DNA of 64,000 nt from Chondrilla cf. caribensis. Taxonomy: Eukaryota > Porifera > Demospongiae > Chondrillida > Chondrillidae. Of this stretch, positions 36,601 through 49,980 are shown one piece after another. Numbering within the stretch: the stretch's first letter is position 1; each line of letters begins with the position of its first letter. The DNA is taken from NCBI GenBank assembly GCA_964020155.1, contig OZ026548.1, positions 2,977,397-3,041,396 on the forward strand. Reading direction: 5' to 3'. The notes under the pieces are model-generated. The model was not told the DNA's origin. It saw nothing but the letters and a program-made list of their open reading frames with translations, and made no database searches. The translations under genes and the position numbers were made by a program.

Positions 36601-39600
36601 AGGTAAATGGTTGGATCTTTTGGATGCTGTTCCCAATGTCACTGCTACCAAGCATGTGAAAGATCTCAAAGCAATACTGGAGATGTGTTTCTTCAGCAAT
36701 CAATCCTTATTACTTAAACCGGAAGGTCCTTTGTCACTTCGCGACTTCCAGCAGCTGAGATCTAGTCAAAGTAAGACATGCCATTTCACTTTGTCTTTCT
36801 CTTCACACGTAATATGAAACATGTGGTTTGTACTCAGCTATTCTCAGCAACGACTGTGCTCCCTTGCCAGTGCCGCCAATCCTTGTTGGTCATGAGCAAG
36901 ATTTACTATCAGTATCACCACTGTGTTTGCCTGTCTGGGTATGTAATCAACAATGTGTAAGCTGTGGTGAAATCTGGATGTATGTATGCTTCTTTTGTAT
37001 TATACGTATGTAAATCATATACAGTATGTACGTATGTACGTACGTAAATGTACTTATAAGTAATAATCCCTCCTCTATCCCTGCAGGAATTTATGATGTT
37101 TGAGCCTTTTTCCTTGAAGAAAGATCTGGTTTATCTTGCAATGGTTCCAGATCAACCAAGCTTCATGACAGCCTCAAATTGCTTTTTCAAAGAAGTTTCC
37201 ATTGCATATGAGGTACGTACGTATGCACCTGACTGAGTTATGCTATGAAAATGATTAACAGTTTGAAGAAATGTGTAAAACACAAAATGTGTATGTACGT
37301 ACATACGTACATGTGTACATATTATTTCTACATAAGCTTGATACTTGACTATAGTTGAAGTTTTGTACATGCGTACATACTGATGTTATGATTCACGCTT
37401 GTACGTACGTACATGCATAAGTGTGTATGTGTATCACAAACTTGTGTCAACATAGTTTAACAACTCATTATTCATATGTTATCCTATGGCACAGTTTGAA
37501 TAAAGTAAGCGTTACCAGATATAAGTTACCTGTTACTCCTGTAACAGTTATACTGAATCAAAAAATAACTCAGGCTTAAATTAAAGAGTATTATGTAAGA
37601 ACACTCCACGTTACTGTTCGAAAGTTACAGCTTGTTGAAATGTGCTTTTGGAAGACATTTTATGCAATATCCGCCATTCGCATGTGATGTCACTGGCATC
37701 TAATTCTAAGGTAATCCACTGTTTATAATACAAACGGTCACTTTTAAAGAGCTACGAAAACCACTATCGCGTCATTTAAAGACATCTGTCTCTATTAGAT
37801 TGATAATTTAGACCTTTTCTACGTGTACTGTAATTGGAGAAAAGATTAGCAACTTATATTAGCTTTTTTGAGTATCATTTAAGAATATAGCACTTTAAAA
37901 GAAATGGTTGGCCAAATTATGTCTGAAGCACCATTTACCAATAGATATTCTTCCAGATGTGATTCAAAGTGATATACCTCAGTATGGAGTCACACATCTG
38001 AGGGAAACAAATCATACCGCTATACATTGCTATGAGTAGTGGATGTAGGGTTAGGAATTCGCAAGATTTTTATTTTTCTCAAGCCAATATGGCCATTGCC
38101 TACATAAGTTTACTCCTGTACCCTACTCCCCTAAAGATGATATCATTTATATACTAGTCTGGATTTAGTATGTAGTTGTGTGAAAATATTGAGACAATTA
38201 TTATTATTCAATGTACAATGGTATATCACGATTACATAATCTTATTTACTGAGGAAACAATAAATTGTCACATATGATGATGAGAATAAAAACAAGTAAT
38301 TCGAGTTAAAAAACTTGTGGGGCTGCCAGGGGGAGTCTGATCGAGGTTATGCCCACACACTTGATTGTTCCAGGCCCTCAACTTTTGGCATTTTGGCCCA
38401 ACAAGCAACTTATTTATGTGCAAATTGCCAGCCTGTTGGTGCGTCCAGTCTCGATTCGTCCACCCGGCAGGAAGGGGGCATAAATGGGTTATCAGGTGAC
38501 CTGGGCGATTTTGTTTGTGGTCGACTGTGGGGTAAACGAAATGGACGAATAGGGCACTTACATTTCGTTCACTTGTGGTCTCAGTTTTTCAAGCAGATGT
38601 TCATCAAAAGTCTTGAAACAATAAACAGGACAATTTTCAAAAATTGCAGTAACCGATTTTTGATTTCAATCAGTGTGGGAGCAGGGTTCGCCGAATCGTC
38701 TTTTGGGCCATTGAATTAGTAAGCCATGATGACGTCCATTTTGGCAGCCATTTGTGTATGTTGTCTTTGGTCTGGCAAGATGCCGTGCGATTCTATGTGT
38801 TTTCAGTTGCGTTTCTACTTTTTTGTGGATGTAACTATAGTAGGTTAGGTTAGGTATACTTATCTAGACTGGGGAGGCCAGTCTAAATAAGTGTAGCTTA
38901 CCTAACCTACTATGGTAAAAGCGAGGTTCTGCATGTAGTGCACGCCTAGTATAAATTCGTTGTTGTGGTTACGCATAGGAACATGTATTATGTATATACA
39001 GTTCCAGCCAAAGAAACGGAACCATTGTTCTTAATTGGTAAAATGGCTGCCTATACGTTGAATGAAATTTTACCTGAAAATCATAGTTATGGAAAACTAT
39101 TTCTTAATATGATACCATAATCGTGCTCTTGAAGTATTATTTCAGGATGTTGTGGCTTAGATAATCAACTGTGGTATCCACTGTGGATTATCTGAAGACA
39201 GGAAGACGTGTAACATGTCCGAATAATACATCGATAGGCGTAGTGCTTCAAAATCTTATTTCTATGTTTGTCTGACCAGCTCTACACTTGGCAATGAAGG
39301 TCTAGAAACATGTTGTAATCTAGATTCGCATCAGGGATTAGGAGGGTGTTGAAGGTGTTTTGGAGCCTCACTGTCTCTGTTCGGAGAACTAAAAATTCCT
39401 AAAAACTAAAAATCTCCAATTCTTCAACTTCTGCTGTAACAGCTAGTGCAGACCATCTCTCATCTTCCTTGATCTGGTCCACTGACTCTTCTTGCCGTAT
39501 CGTTCATAAGCTACGCAATTCGCATTAATTTTGGTAATTTACATCTACATATTAATGATTGCGTAATAAGAAAACTACCGGTAACAGTTAACGGTTAACT

Positions 39601-42600
39601 GTTAACAGAAAATAGGTAAAGGAGATTACCAATTAGTTTTTTTTTTCAAACTGTACCGTACTTGGATTGGTGTTCACACAAAATACTTATACATTAAATA
39701 CATTTTGCCTGTGTATATTTACAAATGCATGTACCTTATGTGACATACATATTCTATATGTACGTATGTACTTACGTATGTCAGTATGTATGTATTACAT
39801 ATGTAAATACATACATACTTATATTTTGTCTATATGTAAATATACGTAACGATGAATTTTCTTTCATTAGGGTTGCTCCTTAGGAAGACATGTACCCTTT
39901 TCTAAGAATGACATTAATGGAATAGTTCCCATTTGCAGTGATCCTATGTCTTCACTGACTAACTTCATTTCTGACTTGAAGAAATGCTTTCGAGAAAGCA
40001 TAGGTAAGGAAGTATTCCATCCTAGTACAGACTCTCATCTGTTGTATGATGAATATAGTGGAACCTGTCAATCGTGGTCACCCCTGGGATCCAAAAACTG
40101 TGGCTGTTATTGTGAGGTAGTCTGTTGGTTGTCTCTCATATATATTTCAACACAGATTGAATTATACATGAAAGACCCTTTTAGTAACCTGACTGTATAG
40201 AGAGGTGACCTGCTAGTACAGTGACCATTGTACACAGGTATCACTGTAGTTGGTAAGGGTAGACCATTATTTTATATTCAGCACACTTCATTGAGTTCGG
40301 ATGTGACGTACGTATGTATGTAGAGTATGTAAGTACCTTCTGCTCTGCTTTATAGTGTCATTATTATTGTAATAAGACATATTTTTTGCTGACCAACATT
40401 ATGACGTATACATATTTGTAGTATTTTGTCAGGTGTACATACGTACATATGTGCTTTGTGTATACATGTCGCTTCCGTTGGTACGTATGTAAATATATAC
40501 GTATGTACAGTATATAGTAGTTATAATGTATATGTTGTTAACATTATGTTTATCTCTCTCTAGTACCAGTCTTGAAAGACATGAATGCAGACCCCAGTAC
40601 AGAGCTGATGAACATGATGAGTGGCAGTGGTGTTTCTGGTTCATCAGCGACAGCATATCCGCTTGGATCTCATCAATTAGTCTGCCCGTCCATTGTGTTG
40701 TATGTAGTCATCACAAAGGATATCGTGAACAAGGAATTGATCCAAGTGCTGGATACTCTAGACAAGATCATGAATGATGAATGCCTTCCTTATGACCTGA
40801 GAAAGTTGATGTTTTTGCAGGTATGTAATTATCTTCTGTATGTATGCATGTGTTCAATAATTATGTTCTAAGTTGGATGAACAGAGGTGTGAAGGTTTCT
40901 ATAGTCTAATTATATTTAAAATGTGGAATCATCATCCAAGTATGGTAGTTCTTATGGTGCCTGTAAAATCTACGTACATATGTCCTGCATATGTATGCAA
41001 CATTTGAATTCTGTGATTATTGTACTAAATGCTTATACATACGTGTAGTGTAGATATGTGCATTGCAGTGCTAGCATGTAGTATGTACTGTACTTGGTTT
41101 GTAGTATGTAGTTTGTGAAATAGTTATGTGCAGGACTAGACCGTTTTCTAACAAGTTATTATTAACTATGTATGTAAGTACATACGTACATATGTACATA
41201 CGTACATACATATATATCTACTTTGTTAATACTTTGTTAATTTGATTAAAATATGTTTTTATGAGGTTATGAGTGCATATGTTTTTTATGCAAGTGGGTT
41301 ACTTATTGTCAATGGAATTCGTACTATATTAAATGTAGATCATAAATCCTGAGAAAATTGAAGGATTTTTCGAAATTTTATTGAATGGAAAACAGTTGAA
41401 GAAATGTGCCTTTGGAACGTATTCTTGCTGTCGAGAATATTACCAGAATCATAGAGCAGCTCAGTCACTCACCTGCTTTGGACCAGCAAATGATCGAAAG
41501 GAAAGAGCTAAAGTAAGACTAAGCCTATCATGATAATGCAGTTATCATTCTCTACTTTTAATATCCAGATAATGATAGTGAATTCAGTATTATTGTGATA
41601 GCAATTCATCCATTTTTTCTTCTGAACGTGTACACAATTATGTCAGTGTTTCACCTCAAAACTGGACTAAATTGATCTGTATATTGCCCAAACAATAGTT
41701 TATTAGTTTAACAGTTTATTTCATCTCCTTTAAACATGTTTTTCAGACTGCATAAGTGTAATGTTTTTAACTTCATAGAAAGCTTATAATTATTGTATCA
41801 TGTACGTACGTAATTGTCATGATAATTGTGACTATTGCCCAGACCATAATGAATGTTGATATTTATTACATGTTTGTTATTCTACTCGATAGACATATCC
41901 TCCACAAAAACATTTTGCTCCCTTGTTTGTGCTCGCACCGGATACTTCATCTGCACAAAGTGGTGGACAACCGCATGGTTTACTGTCTCAAGAAGAAGAA
42001 GTGCTATTTTTGTCATATTGTGTCTCTTCTGACAAGAAGTGGCTGTTGATGTCATCTTGTGATAGGCATGGAGAACTGCTGAATACTGCTACTATCGAGA
42101 TCCATCCTGTCAATAAGTACGTAAGGCAATTTTTTAACCTTGGTATGCCGATGGGTGTATTATACTTTTATTTCACTTGTAGCAAATTCTACCAAATAAG
42201 ATCCAGCCGCTCCTTGGCTCTGCAGAAGATTTGGGAATACTGCATGTCCGTTATTTCTGGTACTCTGTTACGGTGGAATATTGTTGTCACAAGAATTGGT
42301 ACTCCAAGTTGGGGAGAATTAACAGGTTTGTAATTAGTTTAAAGTCCTGTAAATTTAGTCCTGTTCATACACATGCACACAATTATCAGCACACTGAAAT
42401 TTCACTCCTAGGATGAAGTCAATCACTTTGCTGTTGGCAGTATCTCTACTGAACTCCGACATACGTACATATCTGTCTTCTTTAGAATGGCATGAAATCA
42501 TCCAAGACGATGGTTTGCTGACTGCAAACAAAATCTTGAAGGGTCAATGTACTGCTTGTCAGGAAACATCTACATATCCAGAGCTCATCAGTGTCACTAT

Positions 42601-45070
42601 ATCATCAATGCAGCTGGAATCTACTTTCAAGCTCCTTTCTTCCCAAGGTATGCACAATACAGTATCTTGAATACCTATTCAACAATGTACAGTACTGAAC
42701 AAAAGTCATGATACCTAAAATACATGGGCATGTATGTGACATGAGTACTCATGTCATGTCATACATACATTACTTCGTACATTCTTATGGAGGGACATTT
42801 ATACCATTTGTCATACGATTTGCACTTCAAAGAAAAGAGAAAAGCAGCCATATATAAATTACTAGCCATATTATCACCAAAAGATAAAGTACGTTATGTC
42901 TAAAAACAAGATTTTACAATATGAAAGATTTCGGTTGCAAAGATAAGCAATAAATCCATCTGTGCATGGTAGCCATATTGATACCTTCTTCACATAAAAT
43001 GCAAATGATATTATCTTAAACAGATTTGCCTTCCATGTTTAAAAACACACTTTGTCAAGTGTAATGAGGTAATCGACCTGGCATTCTGTAATCAGAAACC
43101 TACACACATATGTAGATATATTGCCATTTAATATGTTTGGGTAGACATGTATCAATTGAAATTAATCAATCTGGCAAGTACTGTGCACATGCCCTATGCA
43201 TGTCAGGAAATAAGACAGTCGTAACTGAACAATCTTGCTAAAATAGATTCCATACTGCATGGTGGCACTTGTCCTATGCATGAAACTAAGTTGCTTTATG
43301 AATCTCATCTAGCCTTGTTACTTTTAAGATGACCCTCAGTGTAAAATTTTACAGGCAAGGACCATAAAGCAACTTGACTTTGTAAATGTATGTATCCATC
43401 CCATATGACATTGGAATGCAGGGTTTCCCCCAAATGGGGGTACCAGGGTGCTCCCCCCCCTTTATTCCCTGTTCTTTGACAATAATTTTTTGTTAGAATA
43501 AAGATTTATAATATTATTGTGTTAAGTGTTAAAGCAATATTGATATTTATACATCAAAAAATTCATAGTGACCCCCTCCCCCCCTTTTTTTTCTGGGGGA
43601 ACACTGTTGGAATGGATTCTGGTTGTTGGGAATAGATGGTGGCGGCAAGGTAGTAAGTATGAATGTGGATTTCCTGTAGTGGTGATAATTGCTATGTGTA
43701 ATGGTTATATCCTGGCATTGGTAATTTATACTGATTATGTACAAATAGTTCAGTATAAAATTTCATGCACAAAGGGTGGTGTTCCCTAATTTCCTATCTG
43801 GTTTTTGATCAATTAATCCTAACTATGATTCTTGTCTGGTGATATGTAATTTCCCATGCACACATCCGTGACCTGTGCCCCAGCACTGATGTGTGCACAC
43901 TTTTTCTTTGGTCTTTTGCCAAACCTGGATTCAAGTAACGCTATTCATTGCAGGATATATTGATAGAAATTCCATTTTACATATGTACATATGTATGTTT
44001 TAGTCATCATGATATCATCTTTTTACATGAATTTGTATAACAATACAATAATATCATGTACCATTTTTACTAGATTACAACACAAGCTTCAGCCATGCTA
44101 TAGTCTTGCCTCCACATCCATTGACTGCCCCACATTCACCTCAAGAACCTGGTGTTGAAGATCTTGCAACTATATTTGGGGATGGAGGTAACATTTCCGA
44201 TACAATAGATGATAATATTCTCTCTGAGCTTCGTAATGACACCTTTTGGGAATTTGACGAAGGTCAGTTAACTGTATGTATGCATTCATATTTGATTGCT
44301 TGGTACATATATTAATCATGTTGATGTCTACTTTTGTCTGTAGTAGAGCCTCCTGTTGGGATCTCTCTTGATGCCGTGAACCAACCACTAGCAAAAGGAT
44401 ATTTAATATCCCCTGATCCAGTTGGCAAAGGTACATTATGGTCCGAATCCACCTCATCAGAAATATCTGTATTGAAGACTTTGCTCCATTGGCAATTCAC
44501 TGAAATTCGGCACAAGAATCAAAGCACTCCCCAGGAAACATTAGGGTAAGTGTCCACAGAGTTGCAAATCAGTGTTTAAACAAACACACACTTCAAAAAC
44601 ACCATTGGGAGTGTGTATACGTATGTTTGATGCTGATCTCAGATTTGCAAATTCTGGATTCCTAGTTGGAGCAGGCAAACTTAGGATTGCATTGGAAATC
44701 TGCCCATTAAGTACACAAATAGGGACGTCTTTAGCTGTATGGAGGACTTTAAAACTTGTAGATAGTTGTGAATCCATGTAATCCAATAATATACTAACCT
44801 AAGGGAATCCCTTGGATTCTGTGTTAAGTGTGTTTCATTGTGATTGAATCATACTAACTGTAATACACGCAACTGGTAGTTAGGTCTAACATCATTATGT
44901 GTTGCAATAATTTTGTTGCATGTTATATATATAGATCATTGTTCCTGTATTTTGATGCTTTGGCTTGGCTGAATATTGAGTCTTCATCTCAAATGAGGAA
45001 AACATGCCTTCCAATTCATATCATGTTGCTCACCAACTTATCTAAGGTGATGGATTTATTATTGGATTGA
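27615..45070 (+). CDS. MED13: Mediator complex subunit 13 (CDK8 kinase module)
   Basis: MED13 links the CDK8/cyclin C/MED12 module to core Mediator in the nucleus. 28 exons: 27615-27668, 28112-28246, 28691-28841, 28906-28996, 29060-29131, 29209-29354, 30277-30441, 30563-30719, 30799-30843, 30906-31394, 31502-31784, 32646-32819, 32946-33029, 33547-33654, 34241-34287, 35566-36464, 36603-36770, 36838-36938, 37087-37212, 39871-40003, 40564-40820, 41339-41512, 41893-42116, 42183-42325, 42486-42647, 44074-44262, 44344-44545, 44935-45070. Total 5,115 nt, 1,704 residues (vertebrate about 2,170). All phases match. N-terminal domain: MELWLFYSE, GLSATLTGHTY, LAVEVVL. C-terminal Piwi-like part: LPEAHALFFTLNL, PPILVGHEQDLLSVSPL, TCFGPANDR, WHEIIQDDG, and the end TCLPIHIMLLTNLSKVM. 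The middle is shorter than in vertebrates. First-exon start and some mid-gene junctions are least certain. Confidence 0.94.
30010..30188. mobile_element. MITE in MED13 intron 6
   Basis: A 179-bp element starting CAGTGGAACCTGTCTATAAA and ending in TTTAATACAGGTTCCACTG, an inverted repeat of about 26 bp, flanked by TA on both sides as in Tc1/mariner insertions. No ORF. Confidence 0.8.
34104..34163 (-). mobile_element. Short MITE relic in MED13 intron 15
   Basis: Read on the minus strand, it begins TACAGTGAATACTTCCTAAT and continues with CCACCACAATT, close to the left end of the element at 59971. It looks like a 60-bp internally deleted relic of that family. Confidence 0.55.
35420..35500. repeat. 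Dispersed repeat (TTTGCACACTT family)
   Basis: AAAGGGAAGT, TTTGCAAATAG, GATATTTGCACACTT and CTTTGATC here recur in the same order at about 51335-51415 in a LIS1 intron; a related piece lies at about 52320-52395. Non-coding family. Confidence 0.55.
37213..39870. other. Long MED13 intron 19 with repeat insertions
   Basis: This 2.66-kb intron holds a hairpin at 38838-38920 (TAGTAGGTTAGGT ... ACCTAACCTACTA) and, at 38999-39075, one end of a Tc1-type family (CAGTTCCAGCCAAAGAAACG) whose complete copy is at 59622-59756. The more GC-rich stretch 38310-38760 is open for 134 codons on the + strand but resembles nothing I know; it is probably an old repeat. Confidence 0.6.
40056..40247. mobile_element. 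MITE-like relic in MED13 intron 20
   Basis: Starts TATAGTGGAACCTGTCAATC and ends ACAGGTATCACTGTA, an imperfect version of the inverted repeat seen at 30010-30188, at similar total length. An older copy of the same family. Confidence 0.5.
43424..43610. mobile_element. Inverted-repeat element in MED13 intron 25
   Basis: CAGGGTTTCCCCCAAATGGG on the left and CTGGGGGAACACTG on the right form imperfect terminal inverted repeats around an AT-rich centre with C-runs. MITE-like, no coding capacity. Confidence 0.5.
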
Positions 45071-45639
45071 ATTGGTTGATGTATTATAATCTGATACTGG
45101 AATATCATAGTTCTTATTTTGACCAATTGTCTATATGTACTTGTTTCTATTTATCCTTAATATTGTTTTGATTCTATTTTTGTATTATGTACACACTTAT
45201 TGTTTTCATGTACATACTCATAAGTATAGTGTAATATTGCGTTTTGTAGGTATATAGATTTATGTGGAAAGGATGAGTATAAGGTGACTCACAACTAGTT
45301 CCATAATTGCAAATAATCCACATAATTATAATAAATAAATTGCATATAGTGGTAGATTGTCTCCAATGCTGCCATGCAGTATACAAAAGAAAGCCGAGTT
45401 GCATAGAATTTGTGTAAGAGGATTCCAGTTGAATTTTATTGATGCACAGCATCCAAATCAACTCTGGCATGTATTATAGCCTGGGTATGCATATATGTAA
45501 TAATTATTATTATTAATTCAGACACTGTTGATGTCATAAATTGTATAATATTATGCTATTACGTATGTTGTGTCTGGATCCTTTGCTTACACAAGTTTGC
45601 TTTAATTCCATTCAAATTCCAACATGCAGGTCGGACATG
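45071..45639. other. Spacer after MED13
   Basis: MED13 3' UTR and AT-rich DNA; a short (ATT) run is present near 45500. No further gene seen. Confidence 0.5.
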
Positions 45640-47690
45640 TACAGCTAGTGCTGTATGCATACGTAGTATGTACGTATGTCCATTATTCCTACTTTAAATG
45701 CAAAGTGAACTAATATAGATAAAATAAACGAACTGGTATACATAATAGTACTATATATAGCAAGCTCTCTGTCCAGGGAAGTCTGCAAAGACTGAGCCCA
45801 ATTAAGGGGTTGAACGCCTTCAGAAACTTGACTAGTTCCTCCACAACCAATTAAGTTGTGGCGCCACGTATACCACCCATCTGATAGGGCTACCGAGCAA
45901 TGTACAGCCGAGGACATGCTTCATGCAAACTGGAAATTAAGTTGCAAAGGTGACATTTCTTACTCAAGGAGTAGCCCCAGCGTACTAGGATATTTGGGCA
46001 TGACAGGCTATCACAACTCGCCCTGAGGACAAATTTAAAGGATAGTTGACCAGCAGGCATACCTGTGAGCAGTTGGCACCAACTGTTGTGTTCGGTACCT
46101 ATTTGGAGAATATCAAGGAGGGCATTTTGGACTGTCAGTTTGCTGAGGTGGCTTTCCCATTCTTTAACTTGGTTCTCCCTATAGCTAGATATTGCTTTGG
46201 ATTTGCTCATTAGTATATTGCCTTCTTTGGTGGAAGTGACTCAGCTTTGCATTGTCTAACTGCCTCTTAAAAAATTGAGACAGTCTTTGGGTCTAAGAAA
46301 GATACCTTTTGAGAGGATGGATCTAATAGAGAGGGGAGGCACTCAAGTACTTGAGGATCTGACGAATGGTATACAGTTGACAGTAGTGACATCTTAGCTT
46401 CTACATGGAACGTTGGTAAGAGTTTTAGGTTGAGGCCATTTGGATAGAAGAGGATGTTTGGAGTGACACATCATGGTAGGTTTAAACATTTCTTTGAAGT
46501 CCTCGTGAACGTTCTCTCTAAGGAGTATATGTGGCTTTTTGGGATGTCATTTATCATCAGACGGGAATGTATGGATGGTAGTAGGTAGTAATTCAAGATC
46601 CATGTGTTGTACTCTCCTCTAATTTGCAGGTTGGGTAGAATTAATGACTTCAGTTGTGACACGGCATGCTTAACTGTGGACCTGGGGCAGTCTGCTAGGA
46701 CCTTACCAAAGAATTTGGTTGGATGGTTGCAAATATTAGAGGTCCATCCAGATGTGAGGGCATAGGAAACACCAGGGACCACTTTTCTGTCGTCAAAAGC
46801 TAATGAAATACATTTACCTGGTTTGAGATCGATAAAGTTGAGGGTGGACTTGTGTTCATTTTGGTTTGTTGAGATTAGGGTCAGGTTGTCGCATACCCTT
46901 TGACTCTGTGGAAACCTTTAGAGAAAAATTGGTTGTCTTGGAGTTCCCCTCTAACTGTGGGTACTTTGGCAAAGGAAGAGTGTAGTCCTCTGATCAGTAT
47001 TGTTTGGAGCAGCCTGTAGCCAAATACCACTTGTTGGAGTGGAGGTTTACAACTTCAGAGGTCCCATTTGGGTGGTGGACTTCTGTAAGTCCATCAGTGA
47101 GATATTTTGTGACTTGTCAGCAGTATATTATACCAACCTGGGGCCTCATCTGAAGATGGTTCATCCCATTTGAGGTATACGTAATATTATGTATATATAT
47201 TACGTATATGGGCATCGACTGGGGGTATGCCACAAGGTGATGGAACAGGGTACTTTGAGGGAGAAACCAGATGATTTGGATGAGTTTGTTAGTTCAATAA
47301 TAGGATTAAATGCAATTAAGATCATTGGCTATAGCGTGTCACCTGAAATACGCCACGTTCAATGGGAAAATTTAAAAATTTGGTTGTCGACTGGAGGATG
47401 AAACCATAGGATGAAACAAAACCATGGAGTTTTGAGTATATTATGTCGATGTATTTGGTAACTTAATCAGGGATGGTAACATGGTTGAGCATGTCTTGAA
47501 TAAGCCAATGGGAGATTGATCCAAAAGCATTGCCAAGTTCCAGGAACATGAACAGTGGGAGACCATTAATTTTGCCTTGGCATTGTTCACAATTGCAGAT
47601 GTGGTGTGATCGATCTTATTCCAATGGATGCACATCCATGTTATTCATCGATTCATTAAGCATGGTTATCAAAATTAAGAGGTTGATTAT
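45640..47690 (-). mobile_element. Decayed LINE reverse transcriptase
   Basis: Minus-strand fragments in several frames line up as one old RT. From 5': LPLFMFLELGNAFGSISHWL (about 47580-47500; palm motif degraded), VCDNLTLI (about 46905; in place of a YADD-type motif), then GKCISLAFDDRKVVPGVSYA (about 46790), FFGKVLADCPRSTVKHAVSQ (about 46700) and GMPAGQLSFKFVLRASCDSL with HLCNLISSLHEACPRLY (about 46050-45920). Stops and frameshifts separate these, and the catalytic Asp pair is lost, so it is inactive. The family appears distinct from the PHD-type LINE at 14190-18500. Confidence 0.75.
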
Positions 47691-48128
47691 ATAAGATGCC
47701 AGAGTTGAAGCATAAATCCAATTGCCCATTATACTGCAGCATACTCTGTTCAGTGTATCCTGTACACACACCCACTGCATGCAATTATTCAATAAGTTTC
47801 ATTGTATGCACACACAGACAAATGGCTGTGGATGAGACTAAGCTAAACTTTGATATTAATTTTATATAATTCTTGCTAATACATCTATGTGTATCATCAC
47901 AATAACATCAATAATTATGGTTCATCAGGTGTGTATATAAACAAAATAAATTGAAGTGTTATAGTAGCTAGCATGTCAATTTGACAGAAATAATTAGCTT
48001 AATTGCTATAGTAAAATGTCACCATAAATAATGACACAAATAACAACAAAACACAGATAGAGACACATCTGAGGTAAATAGTTTATAGCTCATAGTATTG
48101 TACTGTACAGGAGAATAGCAAACTATAA

Positions 48129-49911
48129 CTACCTACATTCCCATATTTTGACAGTTAGGTCAACACTACCAGTGACAACGTATGGTTCTTTTCTATGAAA
48201 ATCTAAAGAAAAAAAAGACATGATATGAAATTGGCCAACAGCAAAACATGGTGTGTTGTCCATACCTATGCATGTAGCAAAATGTTCGTGCGCAAGTAAT
48301 GTTTTGGCACATCTTTGATTTTTGAAATCCCAAATCTTTATGGTCTTATCATCTGAAACACTCAATATAACCTTGCCACCCGGATGGAAGAGCACACCTC
48401 TGATCCAGTTATCATGCCCCACCTGACAAAAGAGATTAAAAAGACACAGATTGTCAATCTAAAGAGGTTGAAGATATTTGGTAGGCAAAATATGTGAACA
48501 TCAGGGCCTTATGGCGAAATACAGTGAATCCTATTATAAACAGTTCGGTGGATTATATATTCAAATGATTTCATACACAAATAAATTTGTGCATACAGTA
48601 GAAATATAAAATGGAAGAGTTTCGTGGATGAAACAGTGGTGGATTAACTTTAACACTGATCTATAGTCTACTCAGAAAAAATATTAAATGCTGTTACCAA
48701 CTATAGTAGGGTTACATAAAGAAACATTAATACTTCGCTTGTAACACAATGATAAATGTAGTGATTAGTTTAGTCATACTTTATCATTACATTACAAGCA
48801 ACAGATTATGTTTATAGCTGTATCATAGTAGACAAATATCTCTCATAAAGATATTCAAAGTTAAAAGGACGAGTCATAGCTAAAGCCAACTGCAGTTGAT
48901 GTCAACATCTCAGATCACATCAAGTACATAACCAGGATCTTACCAAGGACATCAGGCATAGTCCAGTGGATACGTCCCAAAGACGTATGGTTTTATCTCT
49001 AGATCCAGAAGCAATGAAAGGACCAGGGACAGCAGCACCCTTTTTCACCTGTATGTATATATTTTCAGTAATACATGTACGGTATAATTTATATAGAACT
49101 GAACATTTTACACCTTTAATACATATGTGCAGGTATCATTCTTTGTTTTTCAAAAATCAGCCGTAAAACGAGATTAATGGAAGTGTACTTACACTACGTA
49201 TGTATGAATGGGTTTCCGTACGTTTTGTAATGAAGTACGTACCTACCAGTAAACCGAAAAAAAACGTACAGGTAGGCCGTGCGTACTTTCATAAAAAAGA
49301 TAGTAAACAAAGAAAATGTTCGGTTGAGGCAGACAATAGACTTTGTTGTGATCCAAAATCTGTCACAACATGGTTTGTACCTCTTGGCCACTTCTGTGAA
49401 CAAAGTGATATTGGTATCCGTCTAGCAAATACGGCACCTCTAAATTGCAGAACAGCGGATCATTGAACGATTAATAGCTTGCAATAATATTTTGCTCATA
49501 TTCGGTATTGGACAATGTGTCTCTGAAGCCACCATGACTAGGCATCACATCTTGAACGTTTCAGAGAATGAATCAGGTATGGCTGAACATTTGTACGTAC
49601 GTATGCTACGGATTTGTTTCTACATATTTTAAAAGAAATGGACCAACAATTGATTTGTGTTTGTATGTACGTACGTTCATTCTTCACAGTCAGTTTGCTA
49701 AACGGACGGATGAAATTGTCAGCACAGTGCATATGCACGTATTTTGAAATTGGACGCCTACTACATACGTAAACACATTTTTGATTTAGACCTGTCCTTT
49801 TTTCGACTGAATACACACGTACTACGAGTATGGGCACAGGCGTAAAACATTCAGTTATTTATGAATACGGTTTTGTGGTATGTATGTAATATTATACTAT
49901 TGTGCATGAAT

Positions 49912-49980
<69 letters not shown>

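Noticed and set aside
38315..38719. 134-codon plus-strand frame in MED13 intron 19
   Set aside because: GC-richer than its surroundings but no known motif; probably repeat-derived.
42413..42485. Extension of MED13 exon 25 upstream to the ATGAAGTCAATC stretch
   Set aside because: Joining from exon 24 at the acceptor before 42412 gives an immediate stop; the acceptor at 42485 restores frame and family similarity (EWHEIIQDDG).
49200..49466. 88-codon plus-strand frame with several Cys residues in a LIS1 intron
   Set aside because: I do not recognise it and see no inverted repeats or promoter; possibly an old repeat, not enough to call a gene.
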